Assembly: GCF_049331405.1 (NCBI RefSeq)
Contig: NZ_CP186274.1
Coordinates: forward strand, 3,348,001-3,412,000
DNA length: 64,000 nt
Direction: 5' to 3'
DNA from: PoT sp049331405
GTDB lineage: Bacteria > Planctomycetota > Planctomycetia > Isosphaerales > Isosphaeraceae
Shown here: piece by piece, positions 53,498 to 62,092 of the stretch
Layout of the letters: every line of letters begins with the position of its first letter
How positions within the stretch are numbered: the stretch's first letter is position 1
Notes under the pieces: generated by a model
Told to the model about the DNA's origin: nothing
Seen by the model: the letters and a program-made list of their open reading frames with translations, nothing else
Database searches by the model: none
Position numbers and translations under genes: made by a program

Positions 53498-54778
53498 ATG
53501 AAAGTAATCCTCCGCATGATCGCCCTTGCGTTCGTCTGCCTCATCCACTTGGCCGCGATACCCCCCATCGCCGTGGCCGACTCTTCCACAACCAGCCAAC
53601 AACCCGCTCCGAGGATCGACGGAGGACATGAGTCGGGCCTCGAGTTCATTGATACCGGGTTCGAGAACGCCTCGCCTCTATGGTACGAGGAGGCCGCCGA
53701 CGGAACGATCCTGGTCCACCTCAACTACGACCACGAACGTTCCTCGCCGAATCGCGCGGCGGGGCACTTCCACTTCCGCATTCAGGCAAGACGGGGATCG
53801 GAACTCGTCATCGAGTTTAAAAATCTCGACAACGTTTGGAACGGAAAGAAGGGTTCGGTCGCCCCCGAGTTCAAGGTGGCAGTCGTCTCGGAGGATGGTA
53901 AGAACTGGAAGCACATCCCCATGGAAATCCTCCCTGAGAATCGAGTCCGACTGAAACTAAAGATGACATCCCCCTCGCTCTACGTCGCCCGCGCCGAGCC
54001 TTACCGCCTCTCCGACCTCGAAGCCTGGCTCGCGAGGCTGCGGCGTGACCCTCGCGTTTCCATCACCCCGATCGGAAAAACGGCCGAAGGTCGCAATCTA
54101 GAAATCCTCTGCGTTGGCAAGGCCGACGCCCCCCGGCGTGTCTTCCTCCGCGCCCGGGCCCACCCCTGGGAACCCGGCGGCAACTGGGTTATCCAGGGCC
54201 TCATTGACCACCTACTCCGCGACGACCCCGTGTTACGAGGCTATCTCGAGCGATACGCGGTTTACGTCCTCCCGATGGCGAATAAGGACGGAGTTGCCCT
54301 CGGACGGACTCGCTTCAACGCTCGGGGCAAAGACTTGAACCGAAACTGGGACCAACCCGCCGACCCTCAACTCGCCCCCGAGAACCATGCCCTCGAAACC
54401 TGGCTCGTAGGAATGATCGCAGCTTCCAAGAAACCACACCTCGCACTCGAACTCCACAACGACGCGAGTGGCAAATTCCACGTCAGCCGCCCCCCCATCC
54501 CCGACCTCGAGCGTCACGTCGCCCGCATGCGAACCCTCGAGGCTCTTCTACGCCAGCACACCTGGTTCACCGAAGGCAGCACGAACGAGACCTTTCACAA
54601 CGCCGGCACTCTTGGAGAAGGCTGGCTCCAGCGCTTCGGCATCGACGCCGCTGTCCATGAACTGAACGTCAACTGGATCGCCGGCCTGGACGACTACCCC
54701 TCAAGCCGCCACTGGATCCACTATGGCGAGCAACTAACCTCCGTCTTCGACGAGTATTTTCGCGTCGTGGAGCCTTGA
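53498..54778 (+). CDS. Secreted M14-family zinc carboxypeptidase
   Basis: 426 residues with a signal peptide (ILRMIALAFVCLIHLAAIPPIAVA). Residues ~35-165 are a beta-sandwich like the Peptidase_M14 N-terminal domain. The catalytic part has the first zinc ligands in RAHPWEPGGNW (His, Glu), substrate Asn-Arg in DLNRNWD, the third ligand in LALELHND, and the general base Glu in AVHELNVNW. It should release C-terminal residues or cleave cell-wall-type peptides outside the cytoplasm. AGGG lies eight bases before the ATG. Confidence 0.9.
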   Translation: MKVILRMIALAFVCLIHLAAIPPIAVADSSTTSQQPAPRIDGGHESGLEFIDTGFENASPLWYEEAADGTILVHLNYDHERSSPNRAAGHFHFRIQARRGSELVIEFKNLDNVWNGKKGSVAPEFKVAVVSEDGKNWKHIPMEILPENRVRLKLKMTSPSLYVARAEPYRLSDLEAWLARLRRDPRVSITPIGKTAEGRNLEILCVGKADAPRRVFLRARAHPWEPGGNWVIQGLIDHLLRDDPVLRGYLERYAVYVLPMANKDGVALGRTRFNARGKDLNRNWDQPADPQLAPENHALETWLVGMIAASKKPHLALELHNDASGKFHVSRPPIPDLERHVARMRTLEALLRQHTWFTEGSTNETFHNAGTLGEGWLQRFGIDAAVHELNVNWIAGLDDYPSSRHWIHYGEQLTSVFDEYFRVVEP

Positions 54779-54852
54779 GACGTCCCAGGCCTTGACAAAT
54801 CGACCCTTCCCTGTCGGCGACGGGAATTGATCCTGACGTCGCCCCACCAACG

Positions 54853-54878
54853 AAAAAACCCCCGCCAGGGCGGGGGTT
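54853..54878 (-). terminator. Rho-independent terminator of ssrA
   Basis: On the minus strand AACCCCCGCC, CT, GGCGGGGGTT followed by six T in total. It lies 48 bases beyond the tmRNA 3' end and also faces the convergent carboxypeptidase gene. Confidence 0.93.
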
Positions 54879-54925
54879 CAGTCGTCGGTTGTCCCGAGTT
54901 GTCGCCGCGTATGCGGCGGTGGTAG

Positions 54926-55289
54926 TGGAGGCGGCGGGAATTGCACCCGCGTCCCGAGATCCATCTGTGAGGGCATCTACGTGTGTAGTCGCTGATTTAA
55001 TTGTCGGCCTAGGATCCCCCAGCGACGAGGTATCTTTCGGCTTATCCCATCATGAGTTTAGCTCGTGCCGCAACGGGCGGTTAGGCACAAGCGATCCCGC
55101 TTTGGCGTCTTCGTGCGAGGCTCACGGGAAAAGACCCGCAACGAAGCCGTTTCTGCTCTTTAGGCAGCCATACGGAGAGAGGGAGTCCTCTCGGCAGATA
55201 AAGTTTGGTCGGCTTTTTACGAGGCCCGCTGACCAACCTCGACACGCCACCTTTCACTTCAGCAATCCGGTCGATCCTGGTTCGCCCCC
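54926..55289 (-). ncRNA. ssrA: Transfer-messenger RNA (tmRNA)
   Basis: About 364 nucleotides. The 5' end GGGGGCGAACCAGGATCGACC pairs with the 3' CGCCTCC to form the tRNA-like acceptor stem; a T-arm (GCGGG, loop TGCAATT, CCCGC) precedes it. CCA is not encoded after the discriminator A. The reading frame resumes at GCC GAC within GTAAAAAGCCGAC and encodes the tag ADQTLSAERTPSLRMAA followed by TAA. Role: with SmpB rescues stalled ribosomes and marks the product for proteolysis. The gene lies 97 bases downstream of smpB on the same strand. Confidence 0.93.
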
Positions 55290-55328
55290 GAATTGAGAAA
55301 GAATGGCCGCTCTCGCGGCCACAGGGGT

Positions 55329-55356
55329 ATTATCCCTACAAATAGAGACGCGTCAA
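55329..55356 (-). promoter_or_regulatory. Sigma-70-type promoter of ssrA
   Basis: On the minus strand TTGACG, 16 bases, GATAAT, ending 39 bases before the mature tmRNA 5' end. The intervening leader contains a GGCCGC-GAGA-GCGGCC hairpin, presumably removed by RNase P. It lies between smpB and ssrA, so ssrA can be made independently of smpB. Confidence 0.7.
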
Positions 55357-55386
55357 GTCGCCGTTTGGTTCGCGAGAAAATCGGGA

Positions 55387-55884
55387 TCAGCCCCGGCCGC
55401 GAATCGCACGATCGATGTCACGCTTGGCGTCCTGCTTCTTGAGCGCATCTCGCTTATCGTAGAGCTTTCGCCCGCGGGCGATGCTGATCTCGACCTTGGC
55501 CATGCCTTCCTTGAAGTAGATGCGCAACGGGACGATCGTCAGGCCGCGCTCCGAGGCCTTGGCGATCAGCTTGTCGATCTCCTGGCGGTGGAGCAGGAGC
55601 TTGCGAGGTCGCTTCGCCTTGTGGTTCATCCGGTTGGCCTGGAGATACTCCGGGATGTCGCAACCGTAGAGCCAGACCTCCTCGTTGTCGATCCCCGCGT
55701 AGGATTCCTCCAGGCTCGCCTTGCCCGTGCGGAGGCTCTTGACCTCCGTCCCGGTGAGGACGATGCCCGCCTCAATCGATTCGAGGAGCTCGAACTCGAA
55801 CCGCGCGCGACGGTTGCGCGCGACGATGATGAACGATTCGTCCTCTTTGCCCTTACCCTTGGATTTGCTGCCACTCTTGGCCAT
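55387..55884 (-). CDS. smpB: SsrA-binding protein SmpB
   Basis: 165 residues, full length. After a Lys/Gly/Ser-rich N-terminus the OB-fold has ARNRRARFEFELLESIEAGI, the tmRNA contact region GTEVKSLRTGKASLEESYAGI, RPRKLLLHRQEI and the C-terminal basic tail (GRKLYDKRDALKKQDAKRDI) that enters the decoding centre. Partner of the tmRNA encoded directly downstream. Confidence 0.98.
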   Translation of the reverse strand: MAKSGSKSKGKGKEDESFIIVARNRRARFEFELLESIEAGIVLTGTEVKSLRTGKASLEESYAGIDNEEVWLYGCDIPEYLQANRMNHKAKRPRKLLLHRQEIDKLIAKASERGLTIVPLRIYFKEGMAKVEISIARGRKLYDKRDALKKQDAKRDIDRAIRGRG

Positions 55885-55991
55885 CGCCTCGGTCCCTCGA
55901 TTCGCCGGTCCGCATGCCTCGCATGAATGAATTATAAAGGCACGCGGGGTGGAACGACAGGCGACGTGCCGGCGATCTTGCGTCGGCCTCG

Positions 55992-57032
55992 TCAGCGCGA
56001 GGCATACATCGCCGCAATGATCTGGTCGATCGCCTGCTCCTCGTCGCTGGGAGAGACCTCCAGGATCGGCGTTCGTCCCAAGGTTGGATCACCGCCCCAG
56101 GTTCGAGAGCCTTTCGCGAACGAAAGGCGAGACCCTGGAGGCGCCACGACCCATGCGGGTTCGATCACGTCGCCACGCTTTCCCAGGAATCGCTCCCGAA
56201 CCGCCTCGAAGCCGGGCTCCGACAAGGCCTCGACGCCAAAATTCGCATCGAACCAGAAACGACTCACGAGCCAGGAATCGGGCGAGACGCGCGAGGTCCA
56301 GCGGCCCTTGTGGAGCGCGAGGTACTGGCGACGGAGCTGCCTCCTCTGCGGCGTGCCCGAGCTTTGGGGACGATCCATCGCCCGTCGAGGTTTGTAGGGA
56401 GACTTGTGGTCCGAGGTCGGCGGGGGGCGATCCTCAATCTCGATCGTCCCTGGGACGACGCGAGCGAGGCTACGGGAGAGGGCATCGAGAAATCGGTCGT
56501 CAAGGTTGTGGACTGCAAAGTACGAAGGACGGCGATCCAGGTTGGCGAGGATCTCCGCGACCGTCCGGCCGGTGAGGGGGTCGACGAAGTCGCCTGCGAT
56601 CTCGCTCAGGGGTTCCAGGACGAACCGGCGGAAGGAGAAGCGAGGGTGGGGGAGGGTCAGGCCGATGCTGGCGCCGCCGAAGACCCGGTTCTGGACCGGA
56701 CTGGTCTCGATGATCCGATCCCCATAGAAGAGGAGGTCGAGGTCGAGGGGACGCTCTCCCCAATGAACCTTGCGGACGCGACCAGCGTCTCGCTCGATGC
56801 CGTGCAGGCGTTGGAGGAGGTCGACAGGGTCGAGCGTCGTGACGACTGAGGCCGCGGCGTTGAGGAAGGCTCCTTGACCGATCGGGCCACCGATCGGGTC
56901 CGTCTCGTGGAAGGGGCTCACGGCCTGGAGCGTAATGCCGGGCGACTCGGCCATCGCGGCGATGGCCGAGTCGAGGTGTGCCTTGCGATCGCCGAGATTA
57001 CTGCCGAGAGCAATCAACGCGAGAGTGCTCAA
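55992..57032 (-). CDS. folK: FolK (HPPK) fused to a degenerate deoxynucleoside-kinase-like domain
   Basis: 346 residues, about twice normal FolK length. Residues 1-165 are a full HPPK: IALGSNLGDR, ETDPIGGPIGQGAFLNAA, HWGERPLDLDLLFYGD, LPHPRFSFRRFVLEPL. This part should pyrophosphorylate 6-hydroxymethyl-dihydropterin in folate synthesis. Residues ~180-346 resemble a dNK chain: SPDSWLVSRFWFDANFGVEAL and the terminal GRTPILEVSPSDEEQAIDQIIAAM. Where a P-loop is expected there is only YFAVHNLDDRFLDALSRSL, so it should not bind ATP normally. No separate folP or folB gene is close by. The dapL gene lies 50 bases away upstream. Confidence 0.88.
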   Translation of the reverse strand: MSTLALIALGSNLGDRKAHLDSAIAAMAESPGITLQAVSPFHETDPIGGPIGQGAFLNAAASVVTTLDPVDLLQRLHGIERDAGRVRKVHWGERPLDLDLLFYGDRIIETSPVQNRVFGGASIGLTLPHPRFSFRRFVLEPLSEIAGDFVDPLTGRTVAEILANLDRRPSYFAVHNLDDRFLDALSRSLARVVPGTIEIEDRPPPTSDHKSPYKPRRAMDRPQSSGTPQRRQLRRQYLALHKGRWTSRVSPDSWLVSRFWFDANFGVEALSEPGFEAVRERFLGKRGDVIEPAWVVAPPGSRLSFAKGSRTWGGDPTLGRTPILEVSPSDEEQAIDQIIAAMYASR

Positions 57033-57082
57033 AGGCGATCAAGCCGGGTCGGGGCCCGGCTCCTCCGGATGGCCTCGTCGAA

Positions 57083-58252
57083 TCAGAGGGAGAGCTTGCT
57101 GATGCGGTCGATGGCCTCGAGCAGGCGGGGCGTCTCGACAGTCAGAGCCACGCGGATGTATCCGTCGGTCGTGTGGCCGAAGCCGAGGCCGGGGGTGGTG
57201 ACGACGTTGGCTTCGTCGAGGAGCCGGCCGCAGAGCTCCGTGGACGTGTATCCCTTGGGGCAGGGGATCCAGACGTAGAAGGTGGCCTCGGGGGCTTTCA
57301 CTTCCCAGCCAAGCTTCTTGAGGCCGGCGACGAAGGCGTCGCGCCGTTCTTTGTAGAGCGCCCGGATCGGCGGGGTCAGGGTGTCGTACTCGTCGAGGGC
57401 CGTCTTGCCGGCGAACTGGATCGCCGTGAAGATGCCCGAGTCGCAGTTCGCCTTCACCTGGCCGAGGGCCGCGATCTGGGGGGCCCCTCCGATGGCGAAG
57501 CCGACGCGCCAGCCGGTCATGTTGAATGTCTTCGAGAGGCTGTGGAACTCGATCGCGACGTCCTTGGCCCCCGGGACCTGCAGGATGCTCGGCGCCGGGT
57601 GATCGAAATACATCTCGTTGTAAGCGGCGTCTTGCGCAATCGTGAGATTATGCGTCTTGGCCAGGTTGACGACCTTCTCGAAGAAGGGGAGATCGGCGAC
57701 GCCGCCCGTCGGGTTGTTCGGGTAGTTCAGGAACATCAAGCGGGCGCGGGTGAAGACGTCGGCCGGGATGGCGTCGATGTCGGGGAGGAAGCCGAGCTTC
57801 GGCTCGAGCGGCATCGTGTAGACGTCGGCACCCGCGAACATGCTGCTGGAGCGGTAGACCGGGTAGCAGGGGTCGGGGACCAGGCTGATGTCGCCGGGGT
57901 TGAGCACGGCGAGCGGGAAGTGGGCGATCCCTTCCTTCGAGCCGATCAGGGGCAGGATCTCGGAGTTCGGGTCGAGGTCAATCCCGTAGCGCGACTTGCA
58001 GAAGGTCGCGATCGACTGGCGCAGCTCGGGGGCGCCCTGGTCGAGGGCGTACTGGTGGAACGCCGGGTTCTCGACGTGCTTCTGCAGGCTGTTGATGATC
58101 GACGGCGGGGTCGGCCGATCGGGGTCGCCGACGCCCAAGTTGATGACGTCTCGGCCCGCGGCGATCGCCGCTTTTTTCTTCTTGTCGATCTCGGCGAACA
58201 GGTAGGGCGGGAGCTTCTGGAGCCGCTCAGACTTGACGAATTGCGTCGACAT
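57083..58252 (-). CDS. dapL: LL-diaminopimelate aminotransferase
   Basis: 389 residues; ATG with AGGAA upstream. A class I/II PLP aminotransferase with FAEIDKKKKAAIAAGRDVINLGVGDPD, SKEGIAHFPLAVLNPGD, NYPNNPTGGVA and the Schiff-base lysine in SLSKTFNMTGWRVGF. This pattern is that of the DapL branch, which makes LL-diaminopimelate directly from tetrahydrodipicolinate for lysine and, where present, peptidoglycan. Planctomycetes commonly use this route. Another aromatic or alanine aminotransferase role is possible but less likely. Confidence 0.85.
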   Translation of the reverse strand: MSTQFVKSERLQKLPPYLFAEIDKKKKAAIAAGRDVINLGVGDPDRPTPPSIINSLQKHVENPAFHQYALDQGAPELRQSIATFCKSRYGIDLDPNSEILPLIGSKEGIAHFPLAVLNPGDISLVPDPCYPVYRSSSMFAGADVYTMPLEPKLGFLPDIDAIPADVFTRARLMFLNYPNNPTGGVADLPFFEKVVNLAKTHNLTIAQDAAYNEMYFDHPAPSILQVPGAKDVAIEFHSLSKTFNMTGWRVGFAIGGAPQIAALGQVKANCDSGIFTAIQFAGKTALDEYDTLTPPIRALYKERRDAFVAGLKKLGWEVKAPEATFYVWIPCPKGYTSTELCGRLLDEANVVTTPGLGFGHTTDGYIRVALTVETPRLLEAIDRISKLSL

Positions 58253-58432
58253 CGATGTTCCTGGAGAAGAAAGCGAAAAGACCCGACCGCAAACCTCGGG
58301 GATTGGCGAAGTCTTCGAGCAGTACAAGCACGCGCAAGATCGGCGAAGAAGGGCACCGCGGGACGCTAACTCGTGGAGAGTAGGAACGCGGTGCGATCAT
58401 GAGAGCATGTGGGAATCGGAAGCCGGGGCGGC

Positions 58433-59170
58433 TCAGGCCATCGCGGCTTCGGGGATGTTGTCGTTGGAGTAGGCGTTCTGGACGTCCTCATTCTCGTCGA
58501 GCAGGTCCCGCAGCCTGAGCATGCGCTTCCCGTTCTCGAGGTCGAGGTCGACCGCATTGGTCGGGATGTAGCTCGTCTCGGCGCTCTCCACGGCGATCTT
58601 CTCGGCTTCGAACGCCTTGCGGACGGATTCGAATTCCTTGGGATCGCAGGTAACCTCGAAGTAGTCTTCGACGCGCTTGAAGTCGTCAGCTCCGGCCTCG
58701 AGGGCCACTTCCATCAACCGCTCTTCGGCGACGGTCTTCGCCTCGATCAGGAAGACCCCTTTGTAGGTGAAGAGGTAGCTGACACACCCCGTCGAGCCGA
58801 GGTTGCCGCCGCAAACTTCGAAGATCTTGCGGAGTTCGCTGGCGGTCCGGTTGCGGTTGTCGGTGAGGGCTTCGCAAAGGACTGCGACGCCGCCGGGGCC
58901 GTAACCTTCGTAGGTCACTTCCTCGTAGTTCTCGCCACCGAGTTCGCCGGTGGCCTTCTTGATGGACCGCTCGATGTTGTCCTTGGGACAGCTATAGGAG
59001 CGAGCCTTATCGATGGCGTATCGGAGCCTGAGGTTGGAGTCGGGGTCGCCACCGCCGGCGCGGGCGGCGACGAAGATGGCGCGGCAGAGCTTGCTGAAGA
59101 GCTTGCCTCGCTTCGCGTCGACGGCTCCTTTGCGGTGCGCGATATTCGCCGAATGGGAATGGCCTGCCAT
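58433..59170 (-). CDS. yebC: YebC/PmpR-family protein
   Basis: 245 residues starting MAGHSHSANIAHRKGAVDAKRG, the family's invariant N-terminus (usually GHSKW...), then YEEVTYEGYGPGGVAVLCEALTDNRNRTASELR and GCVSYLFTYKGVF. Family members are translation factors easing poly-proline stalls or transcriptional regulators. The ribosome site is distant. Located between dapL and the TPR gene. Confidence 0.95.
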   Translation of the reverse strand: MAGHSHSANIAHRKGAVDAKRGKLFSKLCRAIFVAARAGGGDPDSNLRLRYAIDKARSYSCPKDNIERSIKKATGELGGENYEEVTYEGYGPGGVAVLCEALTDNRNRTASELRKIFEVCGGNLGSTGCVSYLFTYKGVFLIEAKTVAEERLMEVALEAGADDFKRVEDYFEVTCDPKEFESVRKAFEAEKIAVESAETSYIPTNAVDLDLENGKRMLRLRDLLDENEDVQNAYSNDNIPEAAMA

Positions 59171-59410
59171 GTTGCTGCAATACTCCCTGCAATCCTCGGA
59201 TCGATCGCGCGTCCCGGTGGTTGCGAAGGACGCACCCGCTCGCCGACTCTTCGGTCGGAGTTCTCGCCCGATCGGCGCCAAGCAAATGATTTTAGCATGC
59301 TTCCGCTCCAAGGTGGATAGCGCTTGGATGTTGCGTCTCTCCACCGTAGGTGCGGATGGCATCGAACTCTTTGCGTGAGGTTGGTGGTCAGCCGCCTCGT
59401 ATCAAGTAGG

Positions 59411-61789
59411 TCAGGGCGAGTTGCCATCCGCCGGCTTCGCGGCGGGAGGCAGCTTGCTCAGCGACTCGAGCTTCTTGCGGATCTCCGGCAGACGCTTGTC
59501 GCTGGGGATGGCCTTCTTTGCGGCCTTCTCCGCCTCTTCCCAGGCCGCCTTCGCCTTGGCGTTCTCCTGGAGCCGGAAGTAGACGTCGCCCAGGTGCTCG
59601 TGGATCGTGGCGTCTCCGCCGCTATTCAGGCTCTTGATGGCCTTCTCCAGCGGGACGACCGCTTCCTGGAACTTGCCACGCTTGTAGAGGACCCAGCCAA
59701 GGCTATCGAGATAGGCACTCTCGTCGGGCTTTTCCTCAAGGGCCTTGCGGATCATGGACTCGGCCCGCTCGAGGTTCTTCCCCTGGTCGGCGTAGAGGTA
59801 TCCCAGGTCGTTGTTCACGCCAGGGTCATCCGGCTGGACCTGGAAGAGGGTCTCGAGCTCCGATTCGCCCTTGCCGTAGTCGCCGATATTGACGTAGGCG
59901 ACGGATAGGCTCGAGTGCGCGATCTGGAAGAGCTCATCGTTGTTGGGATAGCGCTGGAGCAGCTCTTTCAGGTAGCTGATCGCCTCATCGTTGCGGCCGA
60001 ACTGGACCAGCAGGGAGGCATAGATTCGGTTGCAGGTCGGGTTGGCCGGGTCGTTCTTGAGGAGGCTGCGGATGGTGTCGAAACCCTCGTCCATCTTGCC
60101 CGACATCAAGAGGCTCCACCCGAGGACGATCTGTCCTTCCGCGTTCTGCGGGTCGAGCTTGAGGGCCTCTCGCAGGTATTCGATCGCCTCGCCATACTTC
60201 CCCGCGCGTCGGAGGTAATCGCCCAGCGTGATCAGGGTGCGGGGGTTCCGTTCCTCCTTGAAGCGGTCCATCATCTCCACGATCGTCGAGGAGGCCTCGT
60301 CGTACTTGTGGAGATCTTCACCCAGGCTGTGGGCGATCTCTCGGTAGATCTGCGGGGTCGGATCCTGCTTCAGGGTGAGCCTGAGGATCTTCATCAGCTT
60401 GTCGGACTTGCCCGACTCCTTGCCGATGGCCTTGAGGATGTCGACGCCGATCCGGTCGAGCCGGGGCGGGGTGTCCTCGAGCATCTTGTAGCCGGCGTCG
60501 AGGACCTCGTCCGACAGGCTCGGATCTTTGATGACGGCCTCGAGCTGCTTCTTGATCGCCTCGAATCCGCGCTGGCGGGTGAGGGCCTCGGCGAAGACCT
60601 TGAGGAGGTCCTCGAACTTCTTCCGCTTCAGGAGCGAGGCGGCGAGGGCGGAGTAGCCTTCGGGCGTCGGCTGGGCTTCGAGGAGCGACTTGTAGATCGC
60701 CTCGGCCTTATCGACCTGGCCGATCTTGTGGTAGTGGTCGGCGAGGGCGTACTGGAGCGGCACATTCTTGGAGTCGAGCCGGGCCGCTTCTTCGAGCCTC
60801 GGCGTCATGTCCTTCTCGCGATGCAGCGAGGTCAGGATCTTCTCGAGGAGTTCGAAGCCCTCGGGCCCCTGCGGCTGTCGCTTGATGTAGTGGTCGACAA
60901 GGCTCAGAGCTTCCTCATTCTTGCCGACCTGCATGTAGGTCTCGGCCAGGCTCAGGGGGAGCTGCGCGTGCTCTTCGTTGTAGACCAGGCCGCGCTGGAA
61001 TGCCTTGATGGCGAGGTCATAGCGCTTGGTCTTGGCGAAGGCCTTTCCGAAGTCCAGGTAAGTCTCGGCGGGGTCATCGCCGAGGATTCGGGCCTGGTCG
61101 AGGGGCGAGAGGCGATTGGCGGACTTCTCGTCGAGGGCGTCGAGGACCTGGGCGAAGGCTTCGGCGGCTTTATCGCTCCGGTTGAGCCGATCCCAGTAGA
61201 GGCGGCCAAGTTCGTAGAGGGCGAGGAGCCTGCCGGACGAATGGGGCTCGAGGCGGGGGTTGTCGAGGACTTCCTTGAGCAGCGACTCGATCGCCGGGAA
61301 GTCCGACTTCCTCGCGTAGTGGGTGACGAGTCGGGCGATCGTGTCGGTGTCGCCAGGCTCGGTGTCGAGCACGCGTCGGGCGTATTTCAGGCCATCCTCG
61401 GTCTTGCCTCGCATGAAGCAGAGGCGGCTGAGGCGTTTGAGGATGGGGACGGAGTCGGGCTCGAGCTTCAGGCCTTCCTGGAGGAGGTCGACGGCTTCGG
61501 ACCAGGCCCGCTGGTCTTCCAGGGCCCTCGCGGTGCTGAAGTCGCGGACGGCGTCGATGGTGCGCCTCTCGTCGACCGATCGAGGGTTCTTGGGGACGAA
61601 GTGCCCGGGGGCGTCCTCGCCGGGCAGGGCGTAGGTCTCGGCCTGGACCTGGGCCCGGGGCGTGTCTTGCGGCTTGGAGTTGGCCGGCTTCGCGTCGGCG
61701 GGAGGTTCGGCCCAGGTTGAAGCGGGGAGGAGTGCGATCCCGATCGTCCAGGCCAGTGCAAGAACCCTCGGATGAAGCAACCCGACCAT
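59411..61789 (-). CDS. Secreted tetratricopeptide-repeat protein
   Basis: 792 residues with a signal peptide (RVLALAWTIGIALLPASTWA). From residue ~80 on it is a chain of TPR and TPR-like repeats (for example WSEAVDLLQEGLKLEPDSVPIL; YGEAIEYLREALKLDPQNAEGQ; NLERAESMIRKALEEKPDESAYLDSLGWVLY is the longest conserved run). The tail is Lys/Ala-rich. A periplasmic scaffold, comparable to BepA/LapB-like TPR proteins, is likely; no enzyme motif. GGAGA lies before the ATG. Confidence 0.9.
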   Translation of the reverse strand: MVGLLHPRVLALAWTIGIALLPASTWAEPPADAKPANSKPQDTPRAQVQAETYALPGEDAPGHFVPKNPRSVDERRTIDAVRDFSTARALEDQRAWSEAVDLLQEGLKLEPDSVPILKRLSRLCFMRGKTEDGLKYARRVLDTEPGDTDTIARLVTHYARKSDFPAIESLLKEVLDNPRLEPHSSGRLLALYELGRLYWDRLNRSDKAAEAFAQVLDALDEKSANRLSPLDQARILGDDPAETYLDFGKAFAKTKRYDLAIKAFQRGLVYNEEHAQLPLSLAETYMQVGKNEEALSLVDHYIKRQPQGPEGFELLEKILTSLHREKDMTPRLEEAARLDSKNVPLQYALADHYHKIGQVDKAEAIYKSLLEAQPTPEGYSALAASLLKRKKFEDLLKVFAEALTRQRGFEAIKKQLEAVIKDPSLSDEVLDAGYKMLEDTPPRLDRIGVDILKAIGKESGKSDKLMKILRLTLKQDPTPQIYREIAHSLGEDLHKYDEASSTIVEMMDRFKEERNPRTLITLGDYLRRAGKYGEAIEYLREALKLDPQNAEGQIVLGWSLLMSGKMDEGFDTIRSLLKNDPANPTCNRIYASLLVQFGRNDEAISYLKELLQRYPNNDELFQIAHSSLSVAYVNIGDYGKGESELETLFQVQPDDPGVNNDLGYLYADQGKNLERAESMIRKALEEKPDESAYLDSLGWVLYKRGKFQEAVVPLEKAIKSLNSGGDATIHEHLGDVYFRLQENAKAKAAWEEAEKAAKKAIPSDKRLPEIRKKLESLSKLPPAAKPADGNSP

Positions 61790-62092
61790 GAGTGCGTCTC
61801 CACGGCGACACGCCGGACATTGACGTTGGGCGATAGCCCGGTCCACGCAATCTACCAACCCTCGACCGTCCCACTCTCCCGTGGAACCGGCCTCGGCTGG
61901 GAAAAAAGCTAAGACCAGATTATCACGAAGCGAATTCGCGTGCCAAGGTCGTCGCCCTTGACCCGCGCGTGACTCAATGTCGAAGCAGGAGAGTGCTACT
62001 CAAGTCTTTGCGGCCGATCCGGGGCCTCCCCGAGCGCCGAAGCCTCGAGCTTCAGGGGAGGTCTTCCGGCCTCGGCGTGGAGAGGCTCTCGA
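61790..62092. other. Intergenic region TPR gene / endonuclease-like gene
   Basis: About 300 bases. CCTCCCC (62025-62031) / GGGGAGG (62055-62061) could form a hairpin that ends the endonuclease-like transcript. Otherwise nothing seen. Confidence 0.45.
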
